A stretch of DNA of 64,000 nt from Marchantia polymorpha subsp. ruderalis (lineage: Eukaryota; Streptophyta; Marchantiopsida; Marchantiales; Marchantiaceae), in NCBI GenBank assembly GCA_037833965.1, contig AP031352.1, forward strand, positions 23,664,501 through 23,728,500, written 5' to 3'. The notes under the pieces were generated by a model, which saw only the letters and a list, made by a program, of their open reading frames with translations, was not told where the DNA came from and did not search any database. Below, one piece after another: positions 21,400 through 34,437 of the stretch. Position numbers and translations under genes: made by a program. Position 1 is the stretch's first letter, and every line of letters starts with the position of its first letter.

Positions 21400-23727
21400 A
21401 TGGAGGACCTCATTGCTGTACTCACGAGCTGGTCTGTGCAATTTATGGCAGCACTGGTTTTCCTGTACGTGCTGCTGAAGAGTTTCAAGACAGTAAGATA
21501 TACGGCCGGGAAACGACCTCCTGGGCCCCCATCGTTGCCACTGATTGGCCATCTCCATCACCTTTTATTCGGGTTGCCTCACCACTCCTTCATCAAAATC
21601 GCTGAAAAATATGGACCCATAGTGTGGCTGGAAGTGGGAGCTTTACGTCTTGTGGTTGTAACTTCTTCAGATATCGCCAGGGAGGTTTTGAAGACTCAAG
21701 ATCACATATTTGCGTCTCGCCCTCCAGGGATTATGACGGACATGGTGTTCAGCAAAGGTCAGGATCTAGTATTTAGTCCTTTGAATGACAACTTTCGTCG
21801 AGCCCGGAAAGTGTTTACCACAGAACTTTTTTCACAAAAGCGGATCGACTCATTTAAGGTACAAGTCCAATTGGCTGGAAGCGTCTGGTCACATGCACTA
21901 TCTGCTTCTAAGGAATAATTGACTGGGCTCTAAGAATTACATCGAATTGTCCTGTGTAATAGAAGAGGTATCATTTTGTTTGAAGAGCATCTCAAATTGA
22001 CAACAATTGACTATAGATAGCTGAGGGAATTGCTGTACAAATTGCTGCTGTTTTCTGTCCTTGCCACCGAGAACAAAGAATTAGTTCTTAGTTTCCTCAA
22101 GGCTTTACCAATTACAGAGTTTGTTCTTCTCACAAACTGCAAAATGGCTCGCATTTGGCCTTCGCAAGAAGAGTTGTCATTCCTGTCGTCTCTCACGGAC
22201 ACCAGCTCATGTTTCTCTCGTTGAGCTCATGATTCCTTCTGTCGCGTGTGCGGCATGTCGCCATTTTTTGCGCCATTAACGTTTAGAAAGCAACTTGTGC
22301 AGGATTTGAGGCGAGATATGACTTTGAGAACTTTGCGGACTGGATTTGAGGAGGGTCATGCGAATCGTTACATAACATTAGCTGATTTATTGCACAAAGA
22401 CTTCTTGAATTTGACTACCCGAATGTTATTTCGAATGGACATGGATGGACATGCTCAGACCAAGGACCTTCTGGAAATAATCTACGATATAATGCATACA
22501 GGATGGTTCGTAATAGAAGAAGTCTTCCCTCTGCTTAAGCCACTTGATCTGAGCAGACAAGTTAGAAGGTTGAAAAATATAGGTGAAAGATATTCAGAAC
22601 TTATGGATTCCATCATCGACAACCGTCTGAAAGAAAATTCCAACTCCAAGTCGAATACTGAAGAAGACTTATTGGACGTGCTGTTAGCTATGAGCAATGT
22701 TTCACGTGATCAAGTCAAAGTACTTCTTCTGGTTGGTGACAGATCCCGACCTTTTCCGCTCGAATACTATATTGCATGACGATTGTCTTCCTTCTGACAT
22801 TGATAGCTAGCTATGAGTCGAAAGAGTCCAGGTTATGTATCAAATTCATAACGCTGTTTTGAGCTAATTTTCTTCTGCACATACACGAACATAGGCAAAT
22901 TTGTATCGTCGTTCTTCTAAATTCCTTCTTACAGCAAATTGCAAGTTCAGTGCAGAAAATAGTGTACGGATTACAGTGGCAATACTACATGGAAGCGAAT
23001 ATCAATATTCTCACTAGCAATAGTCGTCATCTCGTATGCACATGATCACTAATATCGGTGATCCATCAATCAGGACATCATCGTTGCTGGAGCTGAGACT
23101 AGCCCTGATACGATTGTGTGGGCAATCACTGAGATTCTGCGGCATCCCAACATTATGGAAAGACTTCAGAGTGAGCTCGACGATGTGATCGGTAAAGAAA
23201 GGCTGGTTGAAGAAGCAGACCTCAAAAACCTCGAGTATCTGCAGGCAGTGGTGAAGGAAACACTACGGCTACACCCAGTCGTTGGTTTGGGGATTCCTCA
23301 TTTTTCTACGGAGGCAACGAAAGTATCAGGATACGATATCCCTGCCAACACCCGGTTAATGGTGAACCTTTATGCTATTGGCAGAGATGCCAAGGTTTGG
23401 GAAAATCCTCTGAAGTTTGATCCTTCAAGATTCTTAAACAGCCCTGTAGATGTGCGAGGGCACCATCACGAGCTTCTGCCCTTCGGTGCTGGGAGAAGGA
23501 GGTGTCCGGGCATGAATTTGGCGCTCGTCTCTGTGGCATATAACATCGCGCAGCTGATTCATGCGTGCACAATCTCCCTGCCCGAAGGCTTGACTCATCT
23601 GGACGTAGATGTTGAAGAGAAGTTCGGAATGACCGTAGCGAGGGGGAATCCTCTGAATCTACTCATAAAGAGGCGACTGCCTTTGGACGTCTACCGTAGG
23701 GCAGGATTGCAATTATCTGGTGTGTAA
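21400..23727 (+). CDS. Cytochrome P450 monooxygenase (A-type, clan 71), 3 exons, 513 aa
   Basis: ER-anchored haem-thiolate monooxygenase that would work with NADPH-P450 reductase. Exons 21400-21858, 22303-22731 and 23074-23727 join in phase 0 (TTTAAG|gtacaa, gtgcag|GATTTG, CTTCTG|gttggt, aatcag|GACATC). N-terminal membrane anchor (about 12-32) and hinge RPPGPPSLPLIGH are present. I-helix AGAETS near 301, KETLR (ExxR) near 358, DPSRF in place of PERF, and haem loop PFGAGRRRCPG with the Cys ligand near 443 are all intact. Length is normal. ATG 21400 is the first Met in frame after a stretch without one. The substrate is unknown; A-type P450s act on phenylpropanoids, flavonoids and many other compounds. 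A tandem paralogue at 27167-29565 has the same exon structure, and similarity extends about 350 bp upstream of both. Confidence 0.92.
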
Positions 23728-26008
23728 AGAATTAACGCTCGTTCTTGGCTTCAAAGAAAGTTCAGTAGAAATTAAGGCTCTGAGTTATGCCTTTCTAACA
23801 AAGTCAAAAATCGATCGCCGTATAGCTTTTTCCTCGATAAAACAATATTGGGTCGGTTGACGAGGTCAACCTACCATACTCTCATACTAGTACTCCAATA
23901 TGTAAATTATAAACAAGAGATTGTAAAAGGTGAAACATATAACATTCACAATAAGAATGTGGACCGTAGTAGCGCTGAGCAGATTCAAAACTTTTTTACA
24001 GCGATTGTGATCAACGTGAATATAAATCCTTGACCTCTCTAGAAATCGCCAACTGGTGTTGCTTCAAGTCTATTCGAGGATTCTTCCCATACTGAAACAT
24101 CTTAATTATTCTTAACAATCTTAAATATTGCATCTCTTTCATATGTAAAGCCTTTGTTCACGTTAAGGGAAAGTTCATGAGTAAGCTCTATCTAGCACCA
24201 ATGATATGGGGATGCTGCCTTGTTAGTGTGATTAGCCTCGTTTTGGCCTACAATAACTTGTAAGTTTTTGGCAAATGTTATTCTGCGGTGCAGTGCAACT
24301 ATTAGTCCATGTAGTCTTAGATATACGCAGTGATGACATGTACTTGAAGGGTTTCTCCGCGCCGAAGCAACTTCGGCTTAAACCATCTCATCTACACTAA
24401 CATCACGGCCGAATTCATTCGCCTAAGTCTCCCGAAGCATTTACTTTTCCATTTAATATCAGTCCACCAAGTTTACTCATATCATTAGGACTATATTTTG
24501 AATATGTGTTCTGTTCAAATAATCAAAATATACTAATATCAATGATTACACAATTTGTTGACGTTTCACCTTGGATTCTAGAATGTCGCCACAACATGGT
24601 GACTCTCCTCTTTTACGAGGTTTAATATCTAAAAAAGCAAACATCATTTTCAAATAGAAATCTTTGTCATTTTTCAAATATTCATGATCATAAAATCATA
24701 ATTTTTATGTTTGAATATTAAATGCTAAAACTATTTTTATCATAATCTTAAAGACAAAGAGAGAATACATGATTCCCAAAATGAAGTATATCATTCACTT
24801 TGCTTCATTATATCACTTTCATTTTCATTTTCATAAGTTAATATGGTACAGACTTTATAAAATTCAAGAATTATGATCACTAGAATTGATAAATAAATGA
24901 TTGTATTCTTATGACATGCATGAATTTACAAGTTATGGCAGCTGATCAAGTATTTAATATTCAGCAATCAGTTTAAAAGTAATGGGACTTGCACTTTACA
25001 CGTGGAATTAGTATTTTGTGTAATGCTTCTTGAAGACTTAGGGGATAAAATTTCCTAATACAATATTGATTTTGTATTTATTATGTAGAATTTGAGTTTC
25101 ACTTACTGTCAAATTAGCACTTATAAGATACATTTACAGTTGAATTAATCCAGATACCAGTAGAAATTGGAGTTTAAATAAAAACTCTAAAAAAATTTAC
25201 ATACTTCATGTAGTAAGACAGATTTGATGTGGATAGAAAGATGCTGATTAAAATGAATGTGAATAATGACTATGAACGCATATCAACAACTTATATTTTA
25301 AAGAAAGTCATCGCCATTGATGACTGCAGGGACAGAATACGTTTGATACTTCCACAACGCTTATTTCAATTTATTTCAATTCATTTATATGTCGAGATAC
25401 CTTGAGGTCATGAATTTTTCCAAACTCAATTAAAATTAAATGTGTTATCTTAAAATATACATTAAGTCATGTGATCAAAAACTTAAATGATTAAATTTTC
25501 AAAGTTTCTCCGCTTAGTTTTTCCTTATCAATAGAGTATATAATTTCAATACGGGGTCGAAACTGTGAAAGAGTAGAACATGATTTTAGATTTTGAGAGG
25601 AGTGTGAACGTGCCCCAGAAACCAGGAAGATTTGCTATGGATACTGTACCTACGGAAGTCGCTATCCATCAAGCCGCAGCCTATTTGTGTATTATGGGTA
25701 CAGCGATTGAGCCCGATTGTTAAATACAGTAATCGGGCTCGACCAGAGGAACGTGTGTTACGTTCTGATCTTGAGTTCCATCGTTGGCGCAACTGGGATT
25801 GTCTTCTGTTACGTGATACCGATTGACACCGATTGGGCCAATGCAAGGGGGTGTTGGACTATCTCCAGTAAACATATGCACCAGGCTGATAAATTCTATG
25901 ACAGCTAAAGTGCTATGTGCCATCTAAAACTATTCGGTATCTATCAAAATGTTTAACACTGGAAAACGATCAATAATCCTAGATCCTACACTACCGTAGA
26001 TCTCTCTC
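23728..26008. other. AT-rich spacer between the P450 genes
   Basis: No gene. The first 300 bp keep similarity to the 3' flank of the downstream P450 copy. From 24.5 to 25.5 kb the sequence is strongly AT-rich. A perfect 10-bp inverted repeat (GAGCCCGATT/AATCGGGCTC, loop 12) lies at 25709-25740. Confidence 0.5.
25709..25740. repeat. Perfect 10-bp inverted repeat
   Basis: GAGCCCGATT at 25709-25718 and its complement at 25731-25740, separated by 12 AT-rich bases. It stands out because the surrounding 2 kb is AT-rich. Confidence 0.6.
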
Positions 26009-26334
26009 GATTTGATTCGAACGGAGTTTTCGAACTGCTGTGCTCCCCGCAGTCTCTAATATGTGTCACGGAAGTTTTACTGGTGGAGTCAAGATTTTTC
26101 TGTTTGCTGGTGTTGTGCGAGGAGTGGTGCGTGCTCGCGGACTTCGGTAGGCTTTGTCTTCAAGATCACCCGATTTGACTTGAACGGAGTTCTCGAACAG
26201 CTGTGCTCCCCGCAGTCTCTAATCTGTGTCACGGAAGTTTTACTGGTGGAGTCAAGATTCTTCTGGTTGCTGGTGTTGTGTGAGGAGTGGTGCGTGCTCG
26301 CCGACTTCGGTAGGCTTTGTCTTCAAGGTCACCG
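26009..26334. repeat. 163-bp tandem duplication
   Basis: The segment starting GATTTGATTCGAACGGAG at 26009 is repeated from 26172 (GATTTGACTTGAACGGAG) to about 26334 with only scattered substitutions. Both units contain CTCCCCGCAGTCTCTAAT and GTGTCACGGAAGTTTTACTG. One plus frame stays open across both units (26063-26341), but its protein is Cys/Trp-rich and resembles nothing I know. Confidence 0.85.
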
Positions 26335-26467
26335 TTGTTGACGATCCCCGATCCAAGCTGCCCGATGACTGATCCGATCCCCAATTTCTGATGCCTGTAT
26401 TAAATTGGTTAACTCTAAGAATTATGTATTTTCAAAGATTATAAAATATGTTCGTACGCGTTGGAGA

Positions 26468-26677
26468 CAGGGGCGGAGCTACAGGGAGGGGCAGAGGGGG
26501 GCACCCCTCCCCCCCCTCCCCCTAAGCCCAGGAAGTGTCTACAGATTGTGAGGTGCAGATTGTTGAAAACGCGATTTAGAAACAAATTTCGCCTGCGGCG
26601 CTACAGAAATACCTGGCGGGGAGCCCCCAGCCCCCCCCCCCCCCCCCCGCACCAGAAAATTCCTGGCTCCGCCCCTG
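26468..26677. mobile_element. hAT-type MITE, 210 bp, with perfect 8-bp TSD
   Basis: The ends are CAGGGGCGGAGC and its exact complement GCTCCGCCCCTG (12-bp terminal inverted repeats). The 8 bases GTTGGAGA at 26460-26467 are repeated exactly at 26678-26685. An 8-bp duplication with CAGGG-type ends is the hallmark of hAT elements. The interior has long C runs and no transposase, so it is non-autonomous. The unmutated TSD and ends point to recent insertion. Confidence 0.92.
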
Positions 26678-27166
26678 GTTGGAGATGTATATATTATGCC
26701 TTTTTGCATGTCTTTTCAATGCAACTGTTATAATCACTTCTTGCTCCTACCTTATCAAGATTACATTCAAGTGAAGTACCGCGACGTTCGATACCCAGCC
26801 AATCCCGCACGGGCTCTTGTGATGTCTATCCATTTTTCTTTTTCTACTAAATATTGTTGCTCTGCAGCATCTGACGCCCACCTCTGGTACCATTAAAGGT
26901 CAAAAAACCTTCTATGCACTAAAGGTAATGTAAGTACATCGGCATGGTTCCACCTGGACCGAAAGTGTTCTTCACTTTTACCCTTTAACAACAAAGTGTA
27001 CTTGTACATGTGCCTCCCCATCCTTAGCCCTCGGTGACACTTCATTCCTTGCATTCTAACGACAATAACACAAATTTGGGATCCCATATTTTGCTCTGCT
27101 TCATCCCTGAATCCACTGTTTCTCTCAACTCCTTTCATCAGAGTCTGATTTTGAGCTGCAGAAGAT

Positions 27167-29565
27167 ATGCAGGTGAGAGATATGGGGGGCCTCCTTGCTG
27201 TACTCACGAGCTGGTCTGTGCAAACTATTGCAGCACTGGTTTTCCTTTCCATCCTGCTGAAGGTTTTCAGGGGAATTAGAAATACTCCCGGGAGACGACC
27301 GCCTGGGCCTCCAGCGTGGCCACTGATTGGCCATTACCATCTCCTCAGATCTGGGTTGCCTCACCACACCCTGTGCAAAATCGCTGAAAAATATGGACCC
27401 ATAGTATGGCTGGAACTGGGAGCTGTAAGTGTTGTGGTTGTATCTTCCTCGGATCTCGCCAGGGAGATTCTGAAAACTCAAGATCACATATTTGCCTCCC
27501 GCCCTCCAGGGATACTAGGCGATTTGCTGTTTGCAGAAGGTCAGGATCTAATATTCAGTCCTTTGAATGAAAACTTTCGTTTATCCCGGAAAATGGTCAG
27601 CACAGAACTTCTTTCACAACAGCGGATCGACTCATTTCAGGTACAAGTCTACTGAAGTGTATACGAGTTCTTCACGTGCACTATTTCTTTCTAACACACG
27701 ATTGACTCGCAGTCTAAGAACTACAGGCGGTTTGTCTTGTCTAGAAGTAAAGGTCTCTTTTTCGTTCAAGAGCGTTCTATATGTAATTCCAGTTTCTATA
27801 AATAGCTTTGGCAATTGCTCCACAGAGTGCTGCTGATTTCTGTCCTTGACACCTAAAAGAAAATATTAGTTCTTACTTTCCTGAAGGCTTTACCAATGAC
27901 ATAGGTTGCTCTTCTCATCTTGACTTGCCTGTCCTTCACATATTTACAGAAATGGCTCGCATATGTCCTTCGCAACTACATTATCATCGCTGTAGTCTCT
28001 CACTGTCACCAGCTCAGGTTTCTCCCGTTGAAATCGCGATTCCCTTTCTGTAGCGGGTGCAGCATGTCGTCAATTTCGTGCGCCGCTGAAGTTTCTATAC
28101 TGACTTGTGCAGAATTTGCGACGAGAGTTGCTTTTGAGAACGATATGGAGTGCATGTGAGGAGGGTCATGCGAATCGTTATACAAATCTATGTGATAAAA
28201 TGCACGAACAGTTTATGTCCTTGACTACCCGAATGCTATTTCGAATGGATGGACGTGCTCAGAACAAGGACTTAAATGATATAATCCACGATCTAACACG
28301 TACAGGATGGTTCGTGACGGAAGAGTTCTTTTCTTTGCTTAAGCCACTGGATCTAAGTGGACAAATTAAAAGGCTCAAAAACTTAGGCGAAAAATATTTG
28401 CACCTTGTGGATTCCATCATCGACAACCGCCTGAAGGAAAAGTCCAACTCGAAGTCGAATACTGAAGAAGACTTCTTGGACGTGCTGTTGGCTATGAGCA
28501 ACTTTTCACGTCTTCAAGTCAAAGTTCTTCTTCTGGTTTGTGACAGATGCTGACCTTTTCCGCTCGAATATTTGATTGCGTGAAATCTGTCTTCCTTCTG
28601 ACATTAATAATCAGCTCTGAGTCTTAAGAGTGAAAGTCATGATTCAAAATGTAAACGTTATGTTCAACCTTCTTTCTCCTTCACACCCATCAACATAGTC
28701 AACGTTTGAGTTTCGATCTTCTAAACTCTTTCTTCGGTTGTGACAAGAAATTCTTACAGAAATTTGAAAGTACAGTGCAGAAACGATTGTAAGGATGACA
28801 GTGGCAATATTGCTCTTACTACTGTACATGGAAGTGGATATTCTCACTGGGTGTATCGTCTTCTATCTTGTATGCACATGATTACTAATATAGAGATGAT
28901 TCTTCAATCAGGACATGATCCTTGGTGGAGGTGAGACTAGCCCTGATACGATTGTGTGGGCAATCACGGAGCTTCTGCGGCATCCTGACATTATGGAAAG
29001 ACTTCAGAATGAGCTCGACGATGTGATCGGTAAAGAAAGGCTGGTTGAAGAAGAAGACCTCAACAAACTCGAGTATCTGCAAGCGGTGGTGAAGGAAACA
29101 CTACGGATGTACCCAGTCGTTGTTTTGGGAGTTCCTCACTTTTCTACGGAGGCAGCAAAAGTAGCAGGATACGATATCCCTGCGAAAACCCGGGTAATGG
29201 TGAACCTTTATGCCATTGGCAGAGATCCCAAGGTTTGGGAAAATCCTACGAAGTTTGATCCTTCAAGATTCTTAAACAGCCCTGTTGATGTGAAAGGGCA
29301 CCATTTCGAGGTTCTGCCCTTCGGTGCTGGGCGAAGAAAGTGTGTGGCCATGAATTTGGCGCTCCTCTCTGTGGCATATAACATCGCCCAGCTGATTCAT
29401 GCGTGTACAATCTCCCTACCCGAAGGCTGGACTCATCTGGACATAGATGTAGAAGAGAGTTTGGGAACGTCCGTAAGGAGGCAGAATCCTTTGAATCTAC
29501 TCATAAACAGGCGACTGCCTTCGGACGTCTATCGTAGGGCAGGACTGAATGTTTCTGGCCAGTAG
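27167..29565 (+). CDS. Cytochrome P450 monooxygenase, tandem paralogue, 3 exons, about 516 aa
   Basis: Exons 27167-27640, 28113-28535 and 28912-29565 with the same phase-0 junctions as the upstream gene (TTTCAG|gtacaa, gtgcag|AATTTG, CTTCTG|gtttgt, aatcag|GACATG). The anchor, hinge RPPGPPAWPLIGH, I-helix GGGETS and KETLR motif are present. The haem loop reads PFGAGRRKCVA, keeping the Cys ligand but having Ala where the consensus FxxGxRxCxG has Gly. The first ATG is used; an ATG five codons later (27182) aligns with the start of the other copy. The frame is intact, so it is likely expressed, but the haem-loop change and other I-helix differences may mean altered chemistry or activity. The anchor places it on the ER facing the cytosol. 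Confidence 0.9.
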
Positions 29566-32500
29566 AAAAGAAACTCGTTCATGTCAATTCTTCGGTCTAA
29601 GTCTTCAAAGGAAACTACGATAGAAATTAGTTGTCTGAGATATGCCGTTCTAGAAATCCAGCATTCGATCTCTGTGTACCTTCCTCCTCAACAATCCAAT
29701 AAATTTGCAGTGTATGAAAATAATAACGTGCACCTTCCTACTCAATTTCACGAGGTCAATCGAATCAGTTATTTCTCTATCATTCTCTGTCCAGCTATTA
29801 TTTTCTCTCCGCTGGCTTCCTCGCCATGACTTAATACGAGCTTGTTCAGATAAAATTTGAAAACCAGTTATTCACGAGTCATGTTCTAATCACGTCAAAA
29901 TTGGGGATGGGATGTGTAAAATACAAGATTTGATCAAATATGAACTGCCAACATAGAAATACATGTGTCGAGTCGCAAAAGCTAAGCAATTTGTTTTATC
30001 TTCCTACTAGTTCAGTACCTTGGCGTTGTTCGGTGTTGTTATGAAGACTCCGGAGAGCATTGGATGCTCTGTAGATACTCCCGTCCACTGAGAAGGCCAA
30101 TTTCGTTCTTCGATCTTGATTGAATAGGAATGCGAGCGACCGACTTTCCCGATTTAGAGCTTTCCCCGACACAACTCACCTTCGTTTGGAATACGCTGAT
30201 GGAGGATTAGGATTCGGCAATTGTCCCCGACGCACGCAAGACAGGTGACCGCATCACTCATGTTGCGAATCAACGCTTGTGATCTTCGTGGTCTGTGCTT
30301 AAATGCCCGCTGCTTTACATAATCAGAGGCAGGTGGAGGTTGGAGAAGATGGAAAGATTAAGAGATAGTTGTTACATAGATGAAGAGGTGGCTCGCGTTT
30401 GAGTGATTTACCATACTTTGCCAAACATAGTAATTGAAAAAAGTTATATATATATAAATATATATATATATTTTTTTTCTAGATGTAGCTAGAATTTGGG
30501 TTTGATTGCTAGGTGGGTAACTTGGTGTATTTGATATTTTAGATTTTGAATATACCCGTATACAACATATGAGTTGGGTTTTCTTCTTCGTTCTCTTGAT
30601 TTTAATTAGTGTGGATAACTTTGTTATGTACCTAAAAATTATGAAAATCGGATAGAAATTTGTATACATTTCTAGATCTTAGTGTATTGATAAGTTGTTA
30701 TTAAATATATGAATGATTTATATTACACTTTATATTTTGGTTTTGCAGATGAAAGTAGATATTTGATGGAATTCATCACGTCTTTATATGAAATCATTTT
30801 CTGCTATCCATGAGGTCAATTTATCTCATAGAAAGAAATAAAGTAGTGTATAAAACAGCCTTTCTTTCGTGTTATGGTTTATGTATTCTAAAGACTAAAA
30901 AGCTGTGAAAGTAAATGGTAAAGAAATTCATCTGATCATTTCAAATGTGTACATAGAAGTACAATTCCATCGAGATTTGACACCACAAGGTCACACTAAG
31001 CACACAAGGTCACACTAAGCAGTCACACAGTCGGGTATATCATTCTCATTGTGAAATCGCTGGCATCCTGCTTGGATTTTATCTTTTATTTATCATTTGG
31101 CTATTTCAGTCAGATTGTGAAATCGGTGGCATCCTGCTTGGTTTTATTATAAGTAGATTGTACACGTTTGATTTCATGTGCTTACTCATGCACTCAATGA
31201 CAGGCCTGGACATGTTTTTGCTTGTTATCGTTAGACTAGCTTGTTATATTCATAAAAATACTAGCATGGCTTCTGTTTCTTTTACTTTCATAATGAAATA
31301 GTTTTACCATAAGAATATGTTCTTAGCATAAACAACTAAAATTTGAAGATTTGCTACATGATTTTTTTTAAGTTTAAAGTTTATAGTTTACACTTTAGAA
31401 CAAAATTTATGCACATGATTCTTTTGTGTCTAGATTGCTACTCTTTAAGTCCTTTTTTAAGAGATATTTTTAAAATTGTATTTAAAATACATTCTACATA
31501 CTGGACTTGTTCTCTTATCTTGACACAATACTGATAAGAGACAATCAAGTAAATTTTCTTTCCAGTGATTTGTTTAAATATCATTCAATTGAAATATATG
31601 AAACTGGATGAACATATATTGGTGAAAAATGTTTGAGTTTCTCATTTACAAGTAAGCTGCAAGTCCATCATCATATATTTGTAAACAGTCAGTATGCTTT
31701 CAACAAAAAGGTCACACTAAGCTAGAGTCGATGAAGCGAAATTAAGATTTGCTTCTAAAGAAATAAACAAATTTGTACAAGTTTATACAACTTTTGCACA
31801 TTTTGGAAAATCTCATTCCAGACAATATGTAATAATTAAAACTCCTACGACTCTAATTAGATCGATGACTTAAAAATATACCTGTATGTATGTATGTAAT
31901 AATGAAGAGTGAACAATTCCATAGAAAAATAAAAGGTCATATCATTCTCAAAATCCTCACAATCTAAAAACAATTCACAAATCATGCGCAATTGGCATAA
32001 TTACAATTTAAGGTTAAAAAATCCACCAAATCAACTTATGTAGCTCTTGAGTACACTTGCAGTATTACAGCAAACCCCTGCATATTATAACAGCTGAAAC
32101 CTCAGCCCTGAATCCATTATTATAAATACAACTGCTAACTACCATGCAAATCTGCACAGTTTCTTTTGTCAGTTCTTATGATTGTGTTTAATAAAATTAA
32201 AAAAGCATTTTTAGCAGCCATGCGTACATCTAGAATTGCTTTAGACTGTCAAATGCTTTCGCGATTTTTTTTCTAAAACTTAACATTTTTACCTCACAGT
32301 CACGCTTCGTGGCGCTATATATTTTTTGTCTGGCCTTATCCGAAACAGCTAACGTATACGTTATCTCTCTGAGAAGTTACAACTACTCAGTTTTCACATC
32401 AGCATACACATGCTGAACATATAGTTGAAGCATTTGCAGATGAACTTTGTCAATCTTCACCATCTTTCATCCTTCAGAGACGTTTTGCAATGTTTGCCAG

Positions 32501-34437
32501 TTGATTCTAAAGTATCTATCTTTCCAATTTGATAAATATGACTGTTGATCTTCTTCATCAGAAAGAGTTTAGTATATGTATACTTCTATTGGACTAGAGA
32601 TTACTCTAGCGTTGTCTTTTGCTACTCTAGCAAGGCATCATTCTTCAAAGGATTTAGAAGGATGTTGAAGGGCTTCAGACTTGTCATTTCTCCTTTTATC
32701 CATTTGTATGATTGACTGAAGCGATATAGTTGATGCCTTTTTTTTTAAACAAAACTCGCTCCCTTTCAGCCAAATTGGTCCAGTAGCTACAAAATGAAAA
32801 AAAATATCAAAAAAAAAATATTTTTAAAAAATTTGAGTTTAGAACTACATGTTATCATCTTAACACAACATCTTCTTCTATCATATGAAAAAAATTTGAC
32901 GAATGATGTGATAGATGAATGACTTTGACAACGAAATAAAATTTTCATTAATATTGACAATTTCAAACATTCGAGCACTCTTATAGTAATATTTAGCCAA
33001 GATATGATATGCTCACATATTTTCAGTTTGAATGATTTTTTTAGTGATAACATATTTTATGTGTGACATGTATAAGACAGTATAAAGTTTCTGAGAAATT
33101 AAAAGCGTTTCAATTTAAAATAAAGATATGTGATAGCAAAGCGATGAAATTTAGCGCAAATTGTAGGAACTTAAGATTTGTTTTCAAGAAAAAAGACTAC
33201 TGAAGGACGTGATAAATGAAGCATGTACAGATCTTGTTCGAAGAGCGCTGTGACAAGGACTACTTCCAGTATACCCACAAACACACAAAAACTTCACATC
33301 TAAACAGTAAACAGATAAAAATCTTAGCAACAACCAATCTTTGATATCATCGCTCATGAATTTATCTGTACCCAAATACAAGAGGCAAGCAAGCATCGCT
33401 ATAAAAAAAATGTCTTACAATGAGTGATCTTTCTACTCACGATTTGGAATGTGACTATCTTCACAAAATTTCAGGTCTTAAGTCCGTGTAGTAATAATGT
33501 TTTGCGCACTAGCTTTCTCAAGATATGTAATATTCAATCAAAGCTCAACATTTCAAAAAAATTAGAAATCTTCAGAAAAAAATAGTCCTTGCTATCAACT
33601 CTTACTCCTATATATTCAAAGAATATGGCATTGAAAAAAATTGCAATTTGTAACCGCTAGATCGATCACGCCTGCTCAATCTCCAATCCATTGCATAGTT
33701 GTGCAAATTCAACGAACCTCCTGCAAATGAGCAATTATGACTATTGATTTCTGTCTACTTTTCATTGGTATATTTTGGCTGTGCTTTCTGTCTTTTTTGA
33801 TTATTGAATCCTATTTATTTGATAGAAATATACAACATGTTCAGAAATTTTTCTCTTGCTAATACACACAGTTAGGTATTTCATTTTACAAGTTATTATA
33901 TTATAAAAAATTTACAAAAGTGAAAGATGTTGAAATTACAATAATTAATGCAAAAATTTCAAACAAATTGCACGTGATGAAATTAAACGTATGTCTCAAC
34001 GTTTTAAATATGTATTGTGCTATCTAACGCAATTTAATGATTAGGATCAAAGATTCAATTGAAAAAACGGCTTACTTTGCTCTTTGTCAAACAATAGAAT
34101 CAAAGGTTATGAAAATCATTAATATATAGCGTAAAAACTTGTCATGAATTTATGTACAAAAATGTACCAGTGGATATGTAATATTTCATAAAAATTAGAT
34201 TAAAAAAACAAAGTAGACAAACAGAAAACGAAAAAAAAATTCTGCATACAGAAATATATCGAGAAATAAAAACGATTAATAACTATATTATTTTTATAAT
34301 ATTACATTCAATTAGCTCAACAAACATAAGAATATATCACTATACAAACATAAGAATATAAAAAAGGGATCAGATTAGAATAACAAACATGAGTATGTCC
34401 TGATATATTATCATCATCCCGTGTGACAAGAGACACT
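29566..34437. other. Long AT-rich intergenic region, no gene seen
   Basis: The first 260 bp retain the P450 3' flank similarity. The rest is AT-rich with only chance ORFs. Small repeats: CACAAGGTCACACTAAG twice in tandem near 30985-31020 and again (GGTCACACTAAG) near 31708, and ATTGTGAAATCG-TGGCATCCTGCTTGG twice near 31050 and 31113. No terminal repeats or conserved transposon proteins were found. Confidence 0.5.
30444..30480. repeat. AT microsatellite followed by a T run
   Basis: (TA)n with small interruptions, then a run of T. Expected to be length-variable. Confidence 0.7.
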
